Positions 21,307 through 33,521 of a stretch of 64,000 nt of DNA are shown in pieces; position 1 is the stretch's first letter; each line of letters opens with the position of its first letter. The DNA lies in contig NC_059346.1 in NCBI RefSeq assembly GCF_019703515.2, forward strand, positions 52,503,501 to 52,567,500, written 5' to 3'. The stretch comes from Myxocyprinus asiaticus (lineage: Eukaryota; Chordata; Actinopteri; Cypriniformes; Catostomidae). The position numbers and the translations under genes were made by a program. A model generated the notes under the pieces. It had not been told where the DNA came from and made no database searches. It was given only the letters and a program-made list of their open reading frames with translations.

Positions 21307-21587
21307 TATACACAAATATATAAATAAAATAATAATAAACATACATGAATAAACTAAACTACACTCTCCACATCCCCTCCCCGAGAGTCCCCCAAAAAAA
21401 CTAAATATTTGCCCCATTTTTTAGCAAATAAGTCACTAAACCCCAGCCTTCTACTTACCGCCTCTTCAAATGCAGCTACCCTCCCCATTTCCACACACCA
21501 CTCCGAAAAAGAGGGTGCTCCAATTGACTTCCAACCTCTTAAAATTACTTGCCTGCCGATCATGAGACTGGTCAGAACCCAATTTTT

Positions 21588-22187
21588 TTATGTGATTATC
21601 CCTAAATGCATGACCGCCCCATCATCCAACATACAGAGTCTGGGACAAAGCAAAACCTGAATGTTCAAAACATCACACAAATACCTCTGAACCCTCAACC
21701 AAAACTCCTGGATCTTAACGCACCCCCAAAAGACATGGGTAGTGTCTCCAACTTCTGATTGGCATCGCCAGCAAGTGGGTGTGTCTTTAAAACCAAGCCT
21801 ATATAATCTAGAGTGGATCCAATCAAATCTATGTAAAATCTTAAATTGCATAAGGTGAACCCTTGCATCTCTAGATACAGACGTGACATTTTTAAGAATC
21901 TTAGTCCACACTCCATCCTCCAGTACCAAATTCAAACCTTTTTCCCATACTCTCTTGAGAGAAATCAAGGCTCCATCCCCCAGACTCTGAATTAGCAGGG
22001 AGTAATACACTGATGCTTCATGGCCTTTTCCAAAAGCAGCAGTCACCTCTCCCATTGCACCTGCCGCTTTAGGGGGGTGCGTGCCACTCCCAAAAATAGT
22101 GCAGAGTAGGTGGCGAAGCTGTAAATACTTATAAAACTGAGATCTGGGAATGCCAAAATGTTTAACCAAATTTTCAAAAGGTCTCAA
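21588..22187 (-). pseudogene. LINE ORF2 C-terminal region, copy 1
   Basis: A 199-residue frame ends the ORF2 remnant. It includes TPTCWRCQSEVGDTTHVFWG, a CxxC...H...C zinc-knuckle-like motif typical of Tx1/L1-group C-termini. It aligns with 35534-36424 of copy 2. Confidence 0.78.
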
Positions 22188-22200
22188 TACTCCACCCTCA

Positions 22201-23739
22201 TTACGCTGTCAGCGCCAAAGCTTTGGATTTAGACCAGTTAACTTTATATCCTGAGAACTTGGAAAAGGAATTAATAATTCTGTGGAGGCAAGGCATTGAT
22301 CTAGTAGGTTCAGAGACAAATAATAAAATATCATCTGCATAAAGCAGAAGCTTATGCGCCACACCTCCCGCTGTCACCCCTGGAAAATCATCCTCCTTTC
22401 TTATCGCGGCTGCTAATGGTTCCAGGGCAAGACAGAACAATAATGGGGAAAGAGGGCAACCCTGCCGAGTGCTCTTATCCAGAGTAAAATAATCTGAAAT
22501 TAACCCATTTGTTTGTAGTGCTACTACAGGTTGTTTATAAAGTAACTTAATCCAACCAATAAATGTACTCCCGAACCCATACATTTTCAAAATCTTAAAA
22601 AGATAATCCCATTCTATCATATCAAACGCCTTTTCGGCATCAAGAGAGATGGCAGCGACCAGAGATTGTTCATTCGCCACTGACCACATGATATTGATGA
22701 GACACCTACTGTTATCAGAAGAGCTACGGCCTCGAATAAACCCCACCTGATCTATATGTATAAGAGATGACATAACTTTACTTAATCGGTTAGCCAAAAT
22801 TTTTGACAATATTTTTACATCTAGTTGGATCAGGGAGATTGGACGGTAACTTTTACACTCACTTGGATCTTTGTCCTTTTTAAGAATCAGACTGATCTGG
22901 GCTTGTGTCATGGTTGGAGGAAGTTTTCCCTTCTTTAATGATTCAGTATAAACTTCTAACAAAAGTGGAGCCAGTTCTGTAGCATAGGATCTAAAAAATT
23001 CAGTGGCAAAACCATCTGGCCCCAGAGCCTTGCCTGTAGGTAGGGACTTAATTACCTCGTCAAGCTCCTCCAAGGTTATCTCAGAATCAAGAGAGTTTTT
23101 TTGCTCAGTCGTCAGTTTAGGAAGATCTAATAGTTCCACAAAGATTCTAATATCTTCATCAGTAGACGAAGGTGTGGAAATATAAAGATCAATATAAAAT
23201 TCTTTAAAGGCATTATTAATATCAATGGCTGAGGTAAATATTTCACCACCAGCAGATTTCACTGAGGGAATGGTTGAAAAAGACTCTCTCTGCTTTATAT
23301 ATCTAGCCAAAAGCTTCCCTGCTTTGTCACCCGACTCAAAGTATGACTGTCTTTCCCTGAATAACCAAAACTCCACTTTCCGTGACAAAATAGTATTATA
23401 TCTATATTTCAATCGGGTCAATTCTCTGAGGCCATCAGCTGACATATGGCGCTTCAGCTCTTCCTCAGCACTTTTAATATTTCCATCCAACTCCACGAGT
23501 TCTCGTGCTTTGGATTTTTTGGTGAATGAGGCATACTGTATGATCTGGCCCCTAAGAACCGCTTTAAGTGCCTCCCAAGCCACGCCCACAGAGGACACTG
23601 AGGACCAGTTGGTCTCCATATAAATATTGATTTCAGTCTTTAATATTTGTTGGAAATCAGGATTTTGCAGAAGGGATACATTAAGGCGCCAACTATATGA
23701 TTTATTTTTCTCTATATGTGGCATCACCTCTAAACTCAC
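22201..23739 (-). pseudogene. LINE ORF2 reverse transcriptase, copy 1 (512-residue open frame)
   Basis: This is the longest intact retroelement frame in the window. It has LPTGKALGPDGFATEF, SYRPISLIQLDVKILSK, motif A AISLDAEKAFDMIEW, motif B STRQGCPLSPLLF and motif C LLLYADDILLFVSE. All catalytic aspartates are present. It ends at a stop just after ALALTA, where an internal deletion joins it to the C-terminal region. Confidence 0.88.
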
Positions 23740-23756
23740 CTGGGCGTGATCTGAAA

Positions 23757-24410
23757 CTAAAATGTTTCCAATTGAGCAATCAACAACAGATGAAATGAGG
23801 GATTTGGATATAAAAAAAAAAAAAAATCTATTCTAGAATAAATCTTATGGACTGATGAAAAAAACGTATAGTCCCTACCGGATGGGTTCAAAAGTCTCCA
23901 AATATCCGAAAGACCAAGATTTTTACACATCCTGTGAAGCGTCAATGTTGCTCTAGGGGGCTTACACACTTTTGCTTCACTATGATCAAGCACTGAATCC
24001 ATCAAAAGATTAAAGTCTCCTCCCAATATTATATCATGAGGAGTGCCAGCGGCTTGCAACATCCCTTCAAGATCTATAAAAAAGTCCTGATCATCAACAT
24101 TAGGTGCGTAAATATTAGCCAAAATCAGACTTTGCCCTTGAATTTCAGCTAAAACAATAATTACTCTTCCTAATTTATTTTTATATAGTTTGAGACATTT
24201 TAATTGTAGATGTTTATTTACCAATATAATGACTCCCTTGCTCTTATATGAGCCAGCACTAAAGAAAACATGTCCACCCCATATCTTCCCAAATTTTTCC
24301 GCTTCCTGCAGGGAGAGATGTGTTTCTTGAAGAAACACTACATCATATTTCTTACATTTAAGAAAAGTAATAACCTTCCTTCTTTTTATGGGGTGCCCCA
24401 GTCCATTCAC
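23757..24410 (-). pseudogene. LINE ORF2 endonuclease, copy 1
   Basis: APE-type endonuclease with DVVFLQETHLS (catalytic Glu), LILANIYAPN, ILGGDFNLLMD (Asp/Asn), SGRDYTFFSSVHKIYSRIDFF. The final SDHAQV motif follows in another frame after a shift in the A-run at 23811-23825. The true N-terminus lies a few codons before the first Met (NVNGLGH context). Confidence 0.83.
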
Positions 24411-25484
24411 ATTCCATGTGGAGGAGACAATCCACTCATATTAACTTTTGACATTTTGATATAATAAAAATAAATTGTGTGTCAAAGACAAAATTATACA
24501 GACCACATTCCCCATTAGTGAAAAAGTCAAACCCCGAACATCTCCCCGAACAAAACAAACAGAAAAAAGAAAAACGTGCGCATTAACCCCGCGCACGAAT
24601 GCGCCAACCGGCGACAATCCCTCTAAACTCAAAAGGTCCATGAACGCCCACGAGCCCCCACGACAAATTTGCCATCGGATTGCTCAATTTTGCCTCACAA
24701 ATTTGTGAAGCAAAATTACATAACAGAAAATACTCTGCAAAACAAACCCAGTCAATAGGAAGAACGAACACAAAGAATGTGTAGATTCATCCACAGAACT
24801 GTCTCAAAGGTGTGATCTTCCACAAAATAAATTCCAGCTGATATAAAACCGATCAGATTCCTCGGACAGACAAACAAATGTTCAGTGAGCCAGCTGTTAT
24901 GAGTTCAACAGATGACATATTCATTCCAATGTCCTGTAAAAAAAAAAATCAACAAAACAAACTCCAGCCAGCAGGATGAATAAGCACGAAGAACGAACAG
25001 ATTAATCCACAGCTGTTCCAAAGGAGTGTTATTCAATAGAACAAGCTCCAGCCGCTAGGCGGAACCAACACAAAAAGAAACAAAACCGGCATCACGGTTC
25101 CCCGGATGGTCGAGTCAATTCACTCGGAGGCCGTATAAACATATATACCATGACTTACACAATCTGTCAGCTTTATAAAAGACATCCCTTGTGTGAGCAT
25201 GTAGATATTTTGCAGTCATCCGTAGTGTCCACTCTCAAACTGGCCGGGAACTTCAATGCAAAAGTTTCTTTAAGGAAAAGTGTTATTCACAAAGCAAGCT
25301 CCAGCCGCTCGGCGGAGCCAACGCAAAAAACCCAAAATGTCGCCCAGCTTCCTCAAGAGTAAGTACAGCGAGTTGACCCACTCACATGAGAAACATCCAA
25401 TGGTTTACTCAGTCATTGATTCTATAAAAGATATTGCCAGATTTGGACAAGTAAATACTTTGCGACCGACCTTCGTTTCTATTC

Positions 25485-26221
25485 TCAGTTTGGCAGGAAC
25501 ATTAGAGCAAACGAGATCTTTTTCTGATGTAAGAGTTTCTTACATTCCTTGAACCGATCGCGTTTCTCTCTTGTCGAGTTCGCAAAGTCCGGGAACAAGA
25601 AAATATTATGGTTCTTCCAAGAAAGCTTCCCTTTGCTCCTCGCCTGGCGCAACACAAGATCTTTATCGGATGATCTCAGAAATCTGGCCAGAATTGATCG
25701 GGGCCTGTCTCCCTCAGCAGATCTGTGAGCTCGCTCGATTTCCAGTTTATGGCCTGTAATGTCGAGCAACTCGTCTAGGAATTTCACCATATCACTGCCC
25801 TCCTCATGCTCAGGAATTCCAACATTTGAACGTTATTCCTGCGGCTTCTATTCTCAAGATCTTCAAGCTTTTCAAGGAGATGTTCCAAATCAACTTTGGT
25901 CGCGGGCGAATTATCGGTTAATTCCCTCTCCGAAGATTCCAGAAAATCGATTCGTCTCTCAACATCAGTCACTCTTGTAACTAACTCAGAGAATTTTATT
26001 TCCATCGCCGTAATCGATCGACGTATTACAGCGAGATCCTCCAAGTCAGCAAGAACCTTCGTCATCATCACCAATATGTTGGACAACTGACGCTGGATCT
26101 CCTCTCCCGCCGTGCCATCCAAAACGAGTCCCCGATCTGTAGGCCTGTCGGGGTTTTCATCCTGAACACGTAAGTGTCTTTTAATATCTCCAGAGCCCGA
26201 TGATTTTGACTTCTTTGCCAT
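25485..26221 (-). pseudogene. LINE ORF1 protein (RNA-binding chaperone), copy 1, frameshifted
   Basis: From ATG at 26221 (MAKKSKSSGSGDIKRHLRVQ). Residues of about 40-140 form a heptad-rich coiled coil (VERRIDFLESSERELTD, LLEKLEDLENRSRRNN), as expected for a trimeric L1-type ORF1p. A frameshift near 25790 leads into the RRM/C-terminal part (GHKLEIERAHRSAEGDRPRS, REKRDRFKECKKLL). ORF1p coats LINE RNA. The C-terminal end is shifted again near 25485. Confidence 0.78.
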
Positions 26222-26372
26222 GTTTTGCATCAAAGAGCAAATGTGTAACTGGGTGTATCAAAATTCACCAGATTATAACATGAAAATAATTGAAAATTTA
26301 GCAAAGTGCGCAGAGCTCGTCGCTCACACGTCTGCTTCTTGCATGGCGTCACGTGACCCACCTGTTTTATAA

Positions 26373-27001
26373 ATTCTTAAAAGTTCTATGTTTTCTAAAA
26401 CATAGATAGTGATTAAGAAAATTATTTTTGCAGTGTAAAACACTACTGTATCTGACATCATCGGATCGGAGCTTTATTTATTTATTTTTAAGGCACTTTT
26501 TTTATAGCCTGTTCGGCACATTACACCTAAACACTGCCGAATAGCAATGGTATTTTTCTATATGTTTTTAATAACACTACGAACAGAGTTGTCATTGTGT
26601 TTCGGTTGGAATTACCTGTAAATGGGGAAGGCAATTTTATTAAGAAATGTTCCCTTTCATTTAAAGTACGTTCCTTAATGCCATCAGGAAAGACTTCCAA
26701 AAAAAAGCGCATCCAAGACCAGTATTTCCTTTTTTACAGCTTATATTATATGCCTTTTTGATTAGTTACATAAAATGAATATAATAACACAAATCACCTG
26801 GATAATTTCTGATACAAGTGCTTAACTCCATACTTTTTTATTCCAAATGTGGGGTATTAAATGAACAGCAGAGTTTATAATCAGTCTTCTCAGTTCATTA
26901 CTTGGCCATGGAGTCACAATTTCACACACACCAGTAAAAGTTTGTACGCACAGTCAAGCGTGTACAGACGGTGCACACTTATTTAGGACAAGTTTAAAAA
27001 T

Positions 27002-27040
<39 letters not shown>

Positions 27041-27373
27041 CCTGATGTGTGCGTGGAAAATTGCATATGCACATTTCAATGCCTATTGTATGCATATGCA
27101 ATGTTCATACATTTATACATCACGCCCCAGGTCACAATGCATTTCAGTTCAGTGTTAGCCTTTTTGTATAATTTAACATTTATAGGCTATAAGTAATTTT
27201 CTTCATTACAAACTATTTTACATAATAAGTAAGGGATAATGTACAGACAGCCAGTCATTATCACAATAAAACCAAACAGGATGATCAGGATGGGTTTTAT
27301 TAAAGAGGTTTATTTAGCCTCTGACTGTAGTCTACATTACCCAACTAATTACATGGCTACTTACCAAATAATT
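26373..27373. other. Intergenic or rangrf intron sequence, no gene seen
   Basis: AT-rich with a TA microsatellite at about 27006-27037. I looked for MOG1 N-terminal coding sequence here and did not find it. Confidence 0.4.
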
Positions 27374-27394
27374 AAATACATGGACATGATTTGA

Positions 27395-27800
27395 CGCTGA
27401 CTACCACCCCTGGAATCATGAGTTCAATCCAGGGTGTGCCGAGTGACTCCAGCCAGGTCTCCTAAGCAACCAAATTGGCCCAGTTGCTAGGGAAGGTAGA
27501 GTCACATGGGTTAACCTCTTCATGGTTGCTATAATGTGGTTCTCGCTCTCGGTGGGGCGCGTGGTAAGTTGTACGTGGATGCCGCGGAGAGTAGTGTGAA
27601 GCCTCCACATGTGCTACGTCTCTGCGGTAACACGCTCAACATGCCACATGATAAGATGCACAGATTGACGGTCTCAGACGCAGAGGCAACTGAGATTCGT
27701 TCTCTGCCACCCAGATTGAGGCGAGTCACTACGCCACCACGAGAACTTAGAGCGTATTTGGAATTGGGAATGCCAAATTGGGGAGAAAAGGGGAGAAAAA
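27395..27800 (+). repeat. tRNA-derived SINE copy B with 21-bp target duplication
   Basis: It has part of the tRNA-like head (B-box context GAGTTCAATCC), the SINE body with GACGGTCTCAGACGCAGAGG, and the 3' end AATGCCAAATTGGGGAGAAA with an A-rich tail. The flanking 21-bp direct repeats at 27374-27394 and 27801-27821 (beginning AAATACATGG) are identical. This makes it a cleanly delimited retroposition event. Confidence 0.92.
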
Positions 27801-27849
27801 AAATACATGGACATGATTTGATATTATTTTATTAGCTTACTTGTAGAGA

Positions 27850-28440
<591 letters not shown>

Positions 28441-28486
28441 ATTGCAGGATATTTTGGGCACAATTTTAAATGGGGGGGGGGATTTT

Positions 28487-28657
28487 CTACGCACAGCTTA
28501 CCACATGACCACGAGGAGGTTAACCCAATGTTACTCTACCCACCCTAGCAACCAGGCCAATTGGTTGCTTAAGAAGCCTGACTGGAGTCACTCAGCATGC
28601 CCTGGATTCGAACTCGCGACTCCAGGGGTGGTAGTCTTGCTGAGCTACCCAGGCCCC
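28487..28657 (-). repeat. tRNA-derived SINE copy C, tRNA-like head retained
   Basis: On the minus strand it begins GGGGCCTGGGTAGCTCAGC with an A-box-like TAGCTCAGCAAG and a B-box GAGTTCGAATCC. It continues into the same body as copy B, truncated after the CTCCTCGTGGTC block. The intact head shows the family derives from a tRNA. It is not a tRNA gene, because no clover-leaf 3' arm follows. Confidence 0.75.
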
Positions 28658-28716
28658 TTAAATGTATTCTTTAGATTTGTGCTGTGTATCAATCTTTGAT
28701 TTTAATTGCTTCTCAG

Positions 28717-28811
28717 GCAAAGAACACTGTAAACATTCACCTGTGCCTGTTCCGCCTGCCGCAGTACACCACTGATATCTTAGTGATGTTCAACGATCCT
28801 GTGTGTATAAA
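28717..28811 (+). CDS. rangrf: Ran guanine nucleotide release factor (MOG1 family), penultimate exon
   Basis: A TTCTCAG acceptor precedes 31 codons plus two bases and a GTGAGT donor at 28812. Translation starts AKNTVNIHLCLFRLPQYTTD and ends MFNDPVCI. It matches the MOG1 C-terminal segment, in which a RLPQ(Y/F)xTD motif and F-N-(D/Q)-P follow each other. MOG1 proteins bind Ran GTPase and release nucleotide. The vertebrate protein also aids trafficking of cardiac sodium channels. The frame joins exactly to the next exon. Confidence 0.8.
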
Positions 28812-29016
28812 GTGAGTTGCTCATATCCAAGTCAGTCACCCCATAATAAACACTCTTTCTCCTTTTAAAACTAGACACTTGAGAATAACTTTTATGCCTT
28901 AATATCTGAGGCTTATTATGGTTTTACATATAAATGTGCAGTTAGGAAGTGAAATGGAGTCAAAATGTTTAGGGATGATTGATTGTTGAGGTTTGATGTT
29001 AATTTTTCTCTTTTAG

Positions 29017-29128
29017 TCCCCTCAGCAGCAGTGCAGCTGGAAATGTGGCTGCTGTACTGTGGACACTACAAGACTTCCAAAGTGTTCTGCGGTCCTTCTG
29101 TTTTCTCATCCCTGGAGTGTTTGAATAG
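29017..29128 (+). CDS. rangrf: Ran guanine nucleotide release factor (MOG1 family), terminal exon
   Basis: After a CTTTTAG acceptor the exon completes a split Asn codon, then encodes PLSSSAAGNVAAVLWTLQDF and QSVLRSFCFLIPGVFE before TAG at 29126-29128. The WTLQDFQSVL segment corresponds to the last helix of MOG1. The ending differs from the usual TLTLxDPxxFG pattern, as residues near RSFCFLIP look diverged. A polyadenylation signal follows. Upstream exons were not seen. Confidence 0.8.
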
Positions 29129-29385
29129 ATGCTTTACCCATACATTCATAGACCATAAAGTCCATATTGATTTCCCTTTTTGAGAAGTTTTCAAACTGGC
29201 AGGACTAAACAGGTTAAAACTCACTTTATTGTTAAGCCAGAAAAAGTCTCTATCAAATACTTTTTCCCTTTTTTAGTGCAAGAACTATGCATAAGGGGCA
29301 TTTTCCTTTGTAGTCTTTGCATTTGTCTGATGCCTATGTGAGAAATGTATGGGTGTGTAAATAAAATGTTATATTAAGAAAAACC
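29129..29385 (+). other. rangrf: rangrf 3' UTR with AATAAA at 29360-29365
   Basis: Non-repeat sequence after the stop codon, ending shortly after a canonical polyadenylation hexamer in GTGTAAATAAAATG. Confidence 0.55.
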
Positions 29386-31242
29386 AGTGTTTACTCAAAC
29401 TTATTATCCCAAAGTAATTTTCACCTGTTTTTGCTGATACATTCAATAGCATTTTCAAATCAAAAGTGAGGGTATCAAAAGCTCATTATCTTCTGTATTC
29501 AGATTCAAACATCTTAATCACTTCACCACTAAACTAATGTTTAACAACTTTACTGGAAATAAGAATTTTTTTTTTTTTAATTCAATCAAATGTTAGTGGA
29601 ACACGTTCATAGTTATTGTGATGAACTACACATGTGGTTACTGTGCTAGGACACCGGTTTGTAAATGAAACAAAAAAAATATTCTAATAAAAAAGGACAC
29701 AATGCTGATTTTTCCTCAGATGTTTCTGGCCTGAATAAGATTCATCCAAAAGAATTTAAGGCCTTGAGAATTTAGATCATCTGCTGCAAATGAATCTAAA
29801 TGGAATATTTATTACCAAATAGTCTAAAGCACAGTGAATAAAAAACATATCTTGGTATGTTAAACATGTTTCACCGCCCCCAAAAATAGATTTTGCATTA
29901 AGAAAATAGGAAGAATTTTTTTTTGCATTGTGATGTTATTTTCATTCTTGAGGTGTAAGTTACAAATTAGTAGTTTGTAGGAGCTAGTGGAAACCTAGTA
30001 GCTCCCATGGCCACTTGTTGGCTGCTTTTCTTTTCTTTTCCAGGTCACTAATGTTTCTTTACTAATTAATATTAAATTATCATTTAATTAAAGGTGCAAT
30101 CAGTCATTTGTATGCATGTCATCTTGGACTTAGACACCTAGGAGAATGAACGCACACAAAAGTTTTCAGTTACCAGTGCCATTGGATAAATTCACTATTC
30201 ACAGTCAACCATGATTAATTTAATCAATAAGTGAAAGTGTCCAATTACAGGGCGGTTACTGCGATTAAGCGTAGGAGTCATTTACAGTTGGGACATGTCC
30301 CGACCCTACCACTGCCTTTACCAATTTTGTCCCCACCACTTTTTGAAATACTTTTCAACAGGTAAGTGTCTAACGCAAAACAAACATCTCTAGTTCTTGA
30401 GCAGGAGTTTCCATTTCGTTCGTGTGTGTTATAATAAGTGGTGATCCAGCACTGGTGTTTATTTTTAATGTTATTATGAGCAGGGGCGGATTTAGGCATG
30501 GGCGACATGGGCAGCCGCCTGGGGTGGCATCTTGCTGGGGGCAGCATGTGGCGCCCACTCAAAAAGTGGCTGCCCTGAAGTCCACCAGCCATCTCATCTC
30601 CAACCACCAACAAAACAGTAAAGATTATTTGACCCATGGAATAAAAGACTCATATTTCAGTTTTAATAGCATAATAAGACTGCATTATTACACAAATGAT
30701 GAAAATAAGCCTAAATCATTCTAATGTCTATTTAATTTTAAAAGTTTATTTGAAGGAAATTAAGCTTAATTTAGGCCTATCTAGTGTAAATTGTACTAGA
30801 ATCAGTTTACCATTAGAATGTTTGGCTGTTCCATGGCCTTAATGACATAACATTGGCGCATTCTATGATGTCACAGAGGAACACCTAGCCTGTAGATTGA
30901 GAGTAATTCAAATTCAAAATTCAAACTCAGCCATTCCGGGATTGGACACTGGACCCTTAGAATGATTTGATGGTGAGTGTCTCTACAACACACAGAAACA
31001 GAGAATCTTGTGAGTTGTTGCCTTGTTTCTTTCTCACCCACATATTGAATTGCCAGTAGATTGTTTCAGTAGTTTTCCAGTAGTAAAAAGAAATGTAAAA
31101 TCCAAATAAAGTTCTTTCCAGAGACATTTCTTTTTAACTATAATATATAAACATTTAAATATAGACCTATGATGCTGTTAAGTGCTGAGATATTTTAACT
31201 TATTTTTAAAAATGTAAAAATAAAGTATTTAAAAGATAAATA

Positions 31243-31245
<3 letters not shown>
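29386..31245. other. Intergenic, possible DNA-element end at 30481
   Basis: No gene is seen. CAGGGGCGGATTTAGGCATG at 30482 resembles the terminus of a hAT-type element, but I could not find its other end. Open frames around 30278-30724 are shadows across this repeat. Confidence 0.4.

Positions 31246-31334
<89 letters not shown>
31246..31334. repeat. (TA)n followed by poly(T)
   Basis: About 62 bp of TA repeat lead directly into a 27-bp T run, shortly before LINE copy 2. Confidence 0.95.
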
Positions 31335-31338
<4 letters not shown>

Positions 31339-31550
31339 AAAGAGCACCAACAATCAGAGCTGAAAATGTAAATTATGGCAATAAGACTACCATTAAGATT
31401 TGCAGATAACGGAGGTCACATGACGCCATGCAAGAAGCAGACATGTGAACGATGAGCTCTACGCACTTTGCTAAATGTGTAATTATTCTTATGTTATAAT
31501 CTGGTGAAACTCGATACACCCAGTTACACATTTGCTCTTTGAGGTAAAAC

Positions 31551-32391
31551 ATGGCAAAGAAGTCAAAATCATTGGGCTCTGGAGACATTAAAAGACACTT
31601 ACGTGTTCAGGATGAAAACCCCGACAGGCCTACAGACCAGGGACTCAATTTGGATGGTGCGGTGGGAGAGGAGATCCAGCGTCAGTTGTCCAACATATCG
31701 GTGATGATGATGAAGATTCTTGCTGACTTGGAGGATCTCGCTGTAATACGTTGATCGATTACGGCGATGAAAATAAAATTCTCTGAGTTAGTTACAAGAG
31801 TGTCGGATGCTGAGAAACGAATCGATTATTTGGAGTCATCAGAGAGGGAATTATCCGCTAATCCGCCTGCGACCAAAGTTTGGATTTGGAACGTGTTCCT
31901 GAAAAGATCTTGAGAATAGAAGCCGCAGGAATAACGTCAGAATTTTTGGAATTCCTGAGCATGAGGAGGGCAGAGATATGGTGAAATTCCTAGACAAGTT
32001 TTTCCCGAGTCTGCTCGACATAACAGGCCACAAGCTGGAAATCGAGCAAGCTCACAGAGTCCCAGCTCACAGATCTGCTGAGGGAAATAGACCTTGTTCG
32101 ATTCTGGCCAAACTTCTGAGGTCATCCGATAAAGATCTCATGTTGCGCCAGGCAAGGAGCAAAGGAAAGCTTTTTTGGAAGAACCATCATATTTTCTTGT
32201 TCCCGGACTTTGCGCGTTCGACAAGAGAGAAACGCGATCGGTTCAGGGAATGCAAGAAACTCTTGCATCAGTGTAAGATCACTTTTGCTCTGATGTTCCC
32301 GGCCAAACTGAGAATAGAAACAAAGGATGGTCGCAAAGTATTTACATGTCCCAATCGGGCAATGTCTTTTATTGAATCAATGGATGAGTAA
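31551..32391 (+). pseudogene. LINE ORF1 protein, copy 2
   Basis: Frame 31551-31754 (MAKKSKSLGSGDIKRHLRVQ) is interrupted by a TGA at 31755 and by small indels near 31880. It then resumes in 31978-32391 with GHKLEIEQAHRVPAHRSAEG, SSDKDLMLRQARSKGKLFWK and KVFTCPNRAMSFIESMDE before TAA. Coiled-coil, RRM-like and C-terminal parts follow in that order. Confidence 0.78.
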
Positions 32392-33152
32392 ACCATTGGA
32401 TGTTTCTCATGTGAGTGGGTCGACTCGCTGTACTTACTCTTGAGGAAGCTGGGCGACATTTTGGTTTCTTTTTGCGTTGGCTCCGCCAGGTGGCTGGAGT
32501 TTGATTTGTGAATAACTCTTTCCTTAAAGAAGCTTTTGCATTGACGGAAGATTAGTTTTGCATGGAAGTTCCCGGCCAGTTTGAGAGTGGACACTACGGA
32601 TGACTGCAAAATATCTACATGCTCACACAAAGGATGTCTTTTATAAAGTTGATGGATTGAGTAAGTCATGGTATATACTTTTATGCAGCCTCCGAGTGAA
32701 TTAACTTGACCATCCAGGGAAACGGGATGTTGGTTTTGTTTCTTTTTGTGCTGGCTCCGCCTAGCGGCTGGAGCTTGTTCCGTTTACGAGACACTGGAAT
32801 GATTATGTCATCCGCTGAACTCATAACAGCTGGCTCATTGAACATTCGTTTGTCTATCCGAGAAACTGAATGGTTTTATATCAGCTGAAATTGGTTTTGT
32901 GGAGGATCACACCTTTAAAACAGTTCTGTGAATTAATCTACACGTTCTTTGTGTTCTTTCTTCCTATTTACTGGGGTTTATTTTACAAAGTATTTTCTGT
33001 TATGTAATTTTGCTTCACAAATATGTGAGGCAAAATTGAGCAATCCGATGGCAAAGTTGTCGAGGGGGCTCGTGGGTGTTCATGGACCTTTTGAGTTTAG
33101 AGGGTTAATTAGGGAGAGTCACTATTGTTTTAGCTAAATTCAGGGGCAAAGG

Positions 33153-33521
33153 TTGATTTTGGCTAATATTTACGCACCTAACGCTGATGATCAGGGCTTT
33201 TTTATAGATCTTGAAGGGATGTTGCAAGCATCTGGTACTGCTCATGATATAATATTGGGAGGAGACTTTAATCTTTTGATGGACTCAGTCCTTGATCACA
33301 GTGAAGCAAAAGTGTGTAAGCCCCCTAGAGCAACATTGACGCTTCACAGGATGTGTAAAAATCTTGGTCTTACGGATATTTGGAGACTTTTGAACCCATC
33401 CGGTAGGGACTATACATTTTTTTCATCAGTCCATAAGATTTATTCCAGAATAGATTTTTTTTTTATATATCCAAATCCCTCATTTCATCTGTTGTTGATT
33501 GCTCAATTGAAAACATCTTAG
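33153..33521 (+). pseudogene. LINE ORF2 endonuclease, C-terminal two thirds, copy 2
   Basis: It retains LANIYAPNADDQGFF, ILGGDFNLLMD and SVHKIYSRIDFFF, but the N-terminal part with the catalytic Glu (QETH in copy 1) is missing. Upstream sequence jumps from the ORF1-ORF2 spacer straight into the mid-domain. Confidence 0.8.

Larger units (their letters stand above)
21042..26362 (-). mobile_element. L1/Tx1-like LINE, copy 1 (nearly full length, about 5.3 kb)
   Basis: It runs on the minus strand from a 5' end at about 26362 to a poly(A) tail at 21042-21053 preceded by AATAAA. A 10-bp direct repeat TGTTTTATAA (21032-21041 and 26363-26372) is a probable target duplication. ORF1 and ORF2 are both recognisable. 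ORF2 lost about 0.7 kb after the RT (junction near 22190), and both ORFs have frame breaks. A long TA run at 21236-21310 lies in its 3' UTR. Confidence 0.88.

Noticed and set aside
21020..21417. Frames with long Tyr-Ile runs
   Set aside because: These translate the TA microsatellite in the 3' UTR of LINE copy 1.
25150..25552. Plus-strand frames over LINE copy 1 and the matching minus-strand frame 32268-32669 over copy 2
   Set aside because: They are antisense shadows of the LINE ORF1-ORF2 spacer. Recurrence in both copies reflects shared LINE sequence, not a conserved gene.
28587..28657. Possible tRNA gene (minus strand) with good A and B boxes
   Set aside because: The sequence continues into the SINE body shared with other copies, and I see no complete clover-leaf with acceptor-stem pairing, so it is a SINE head.
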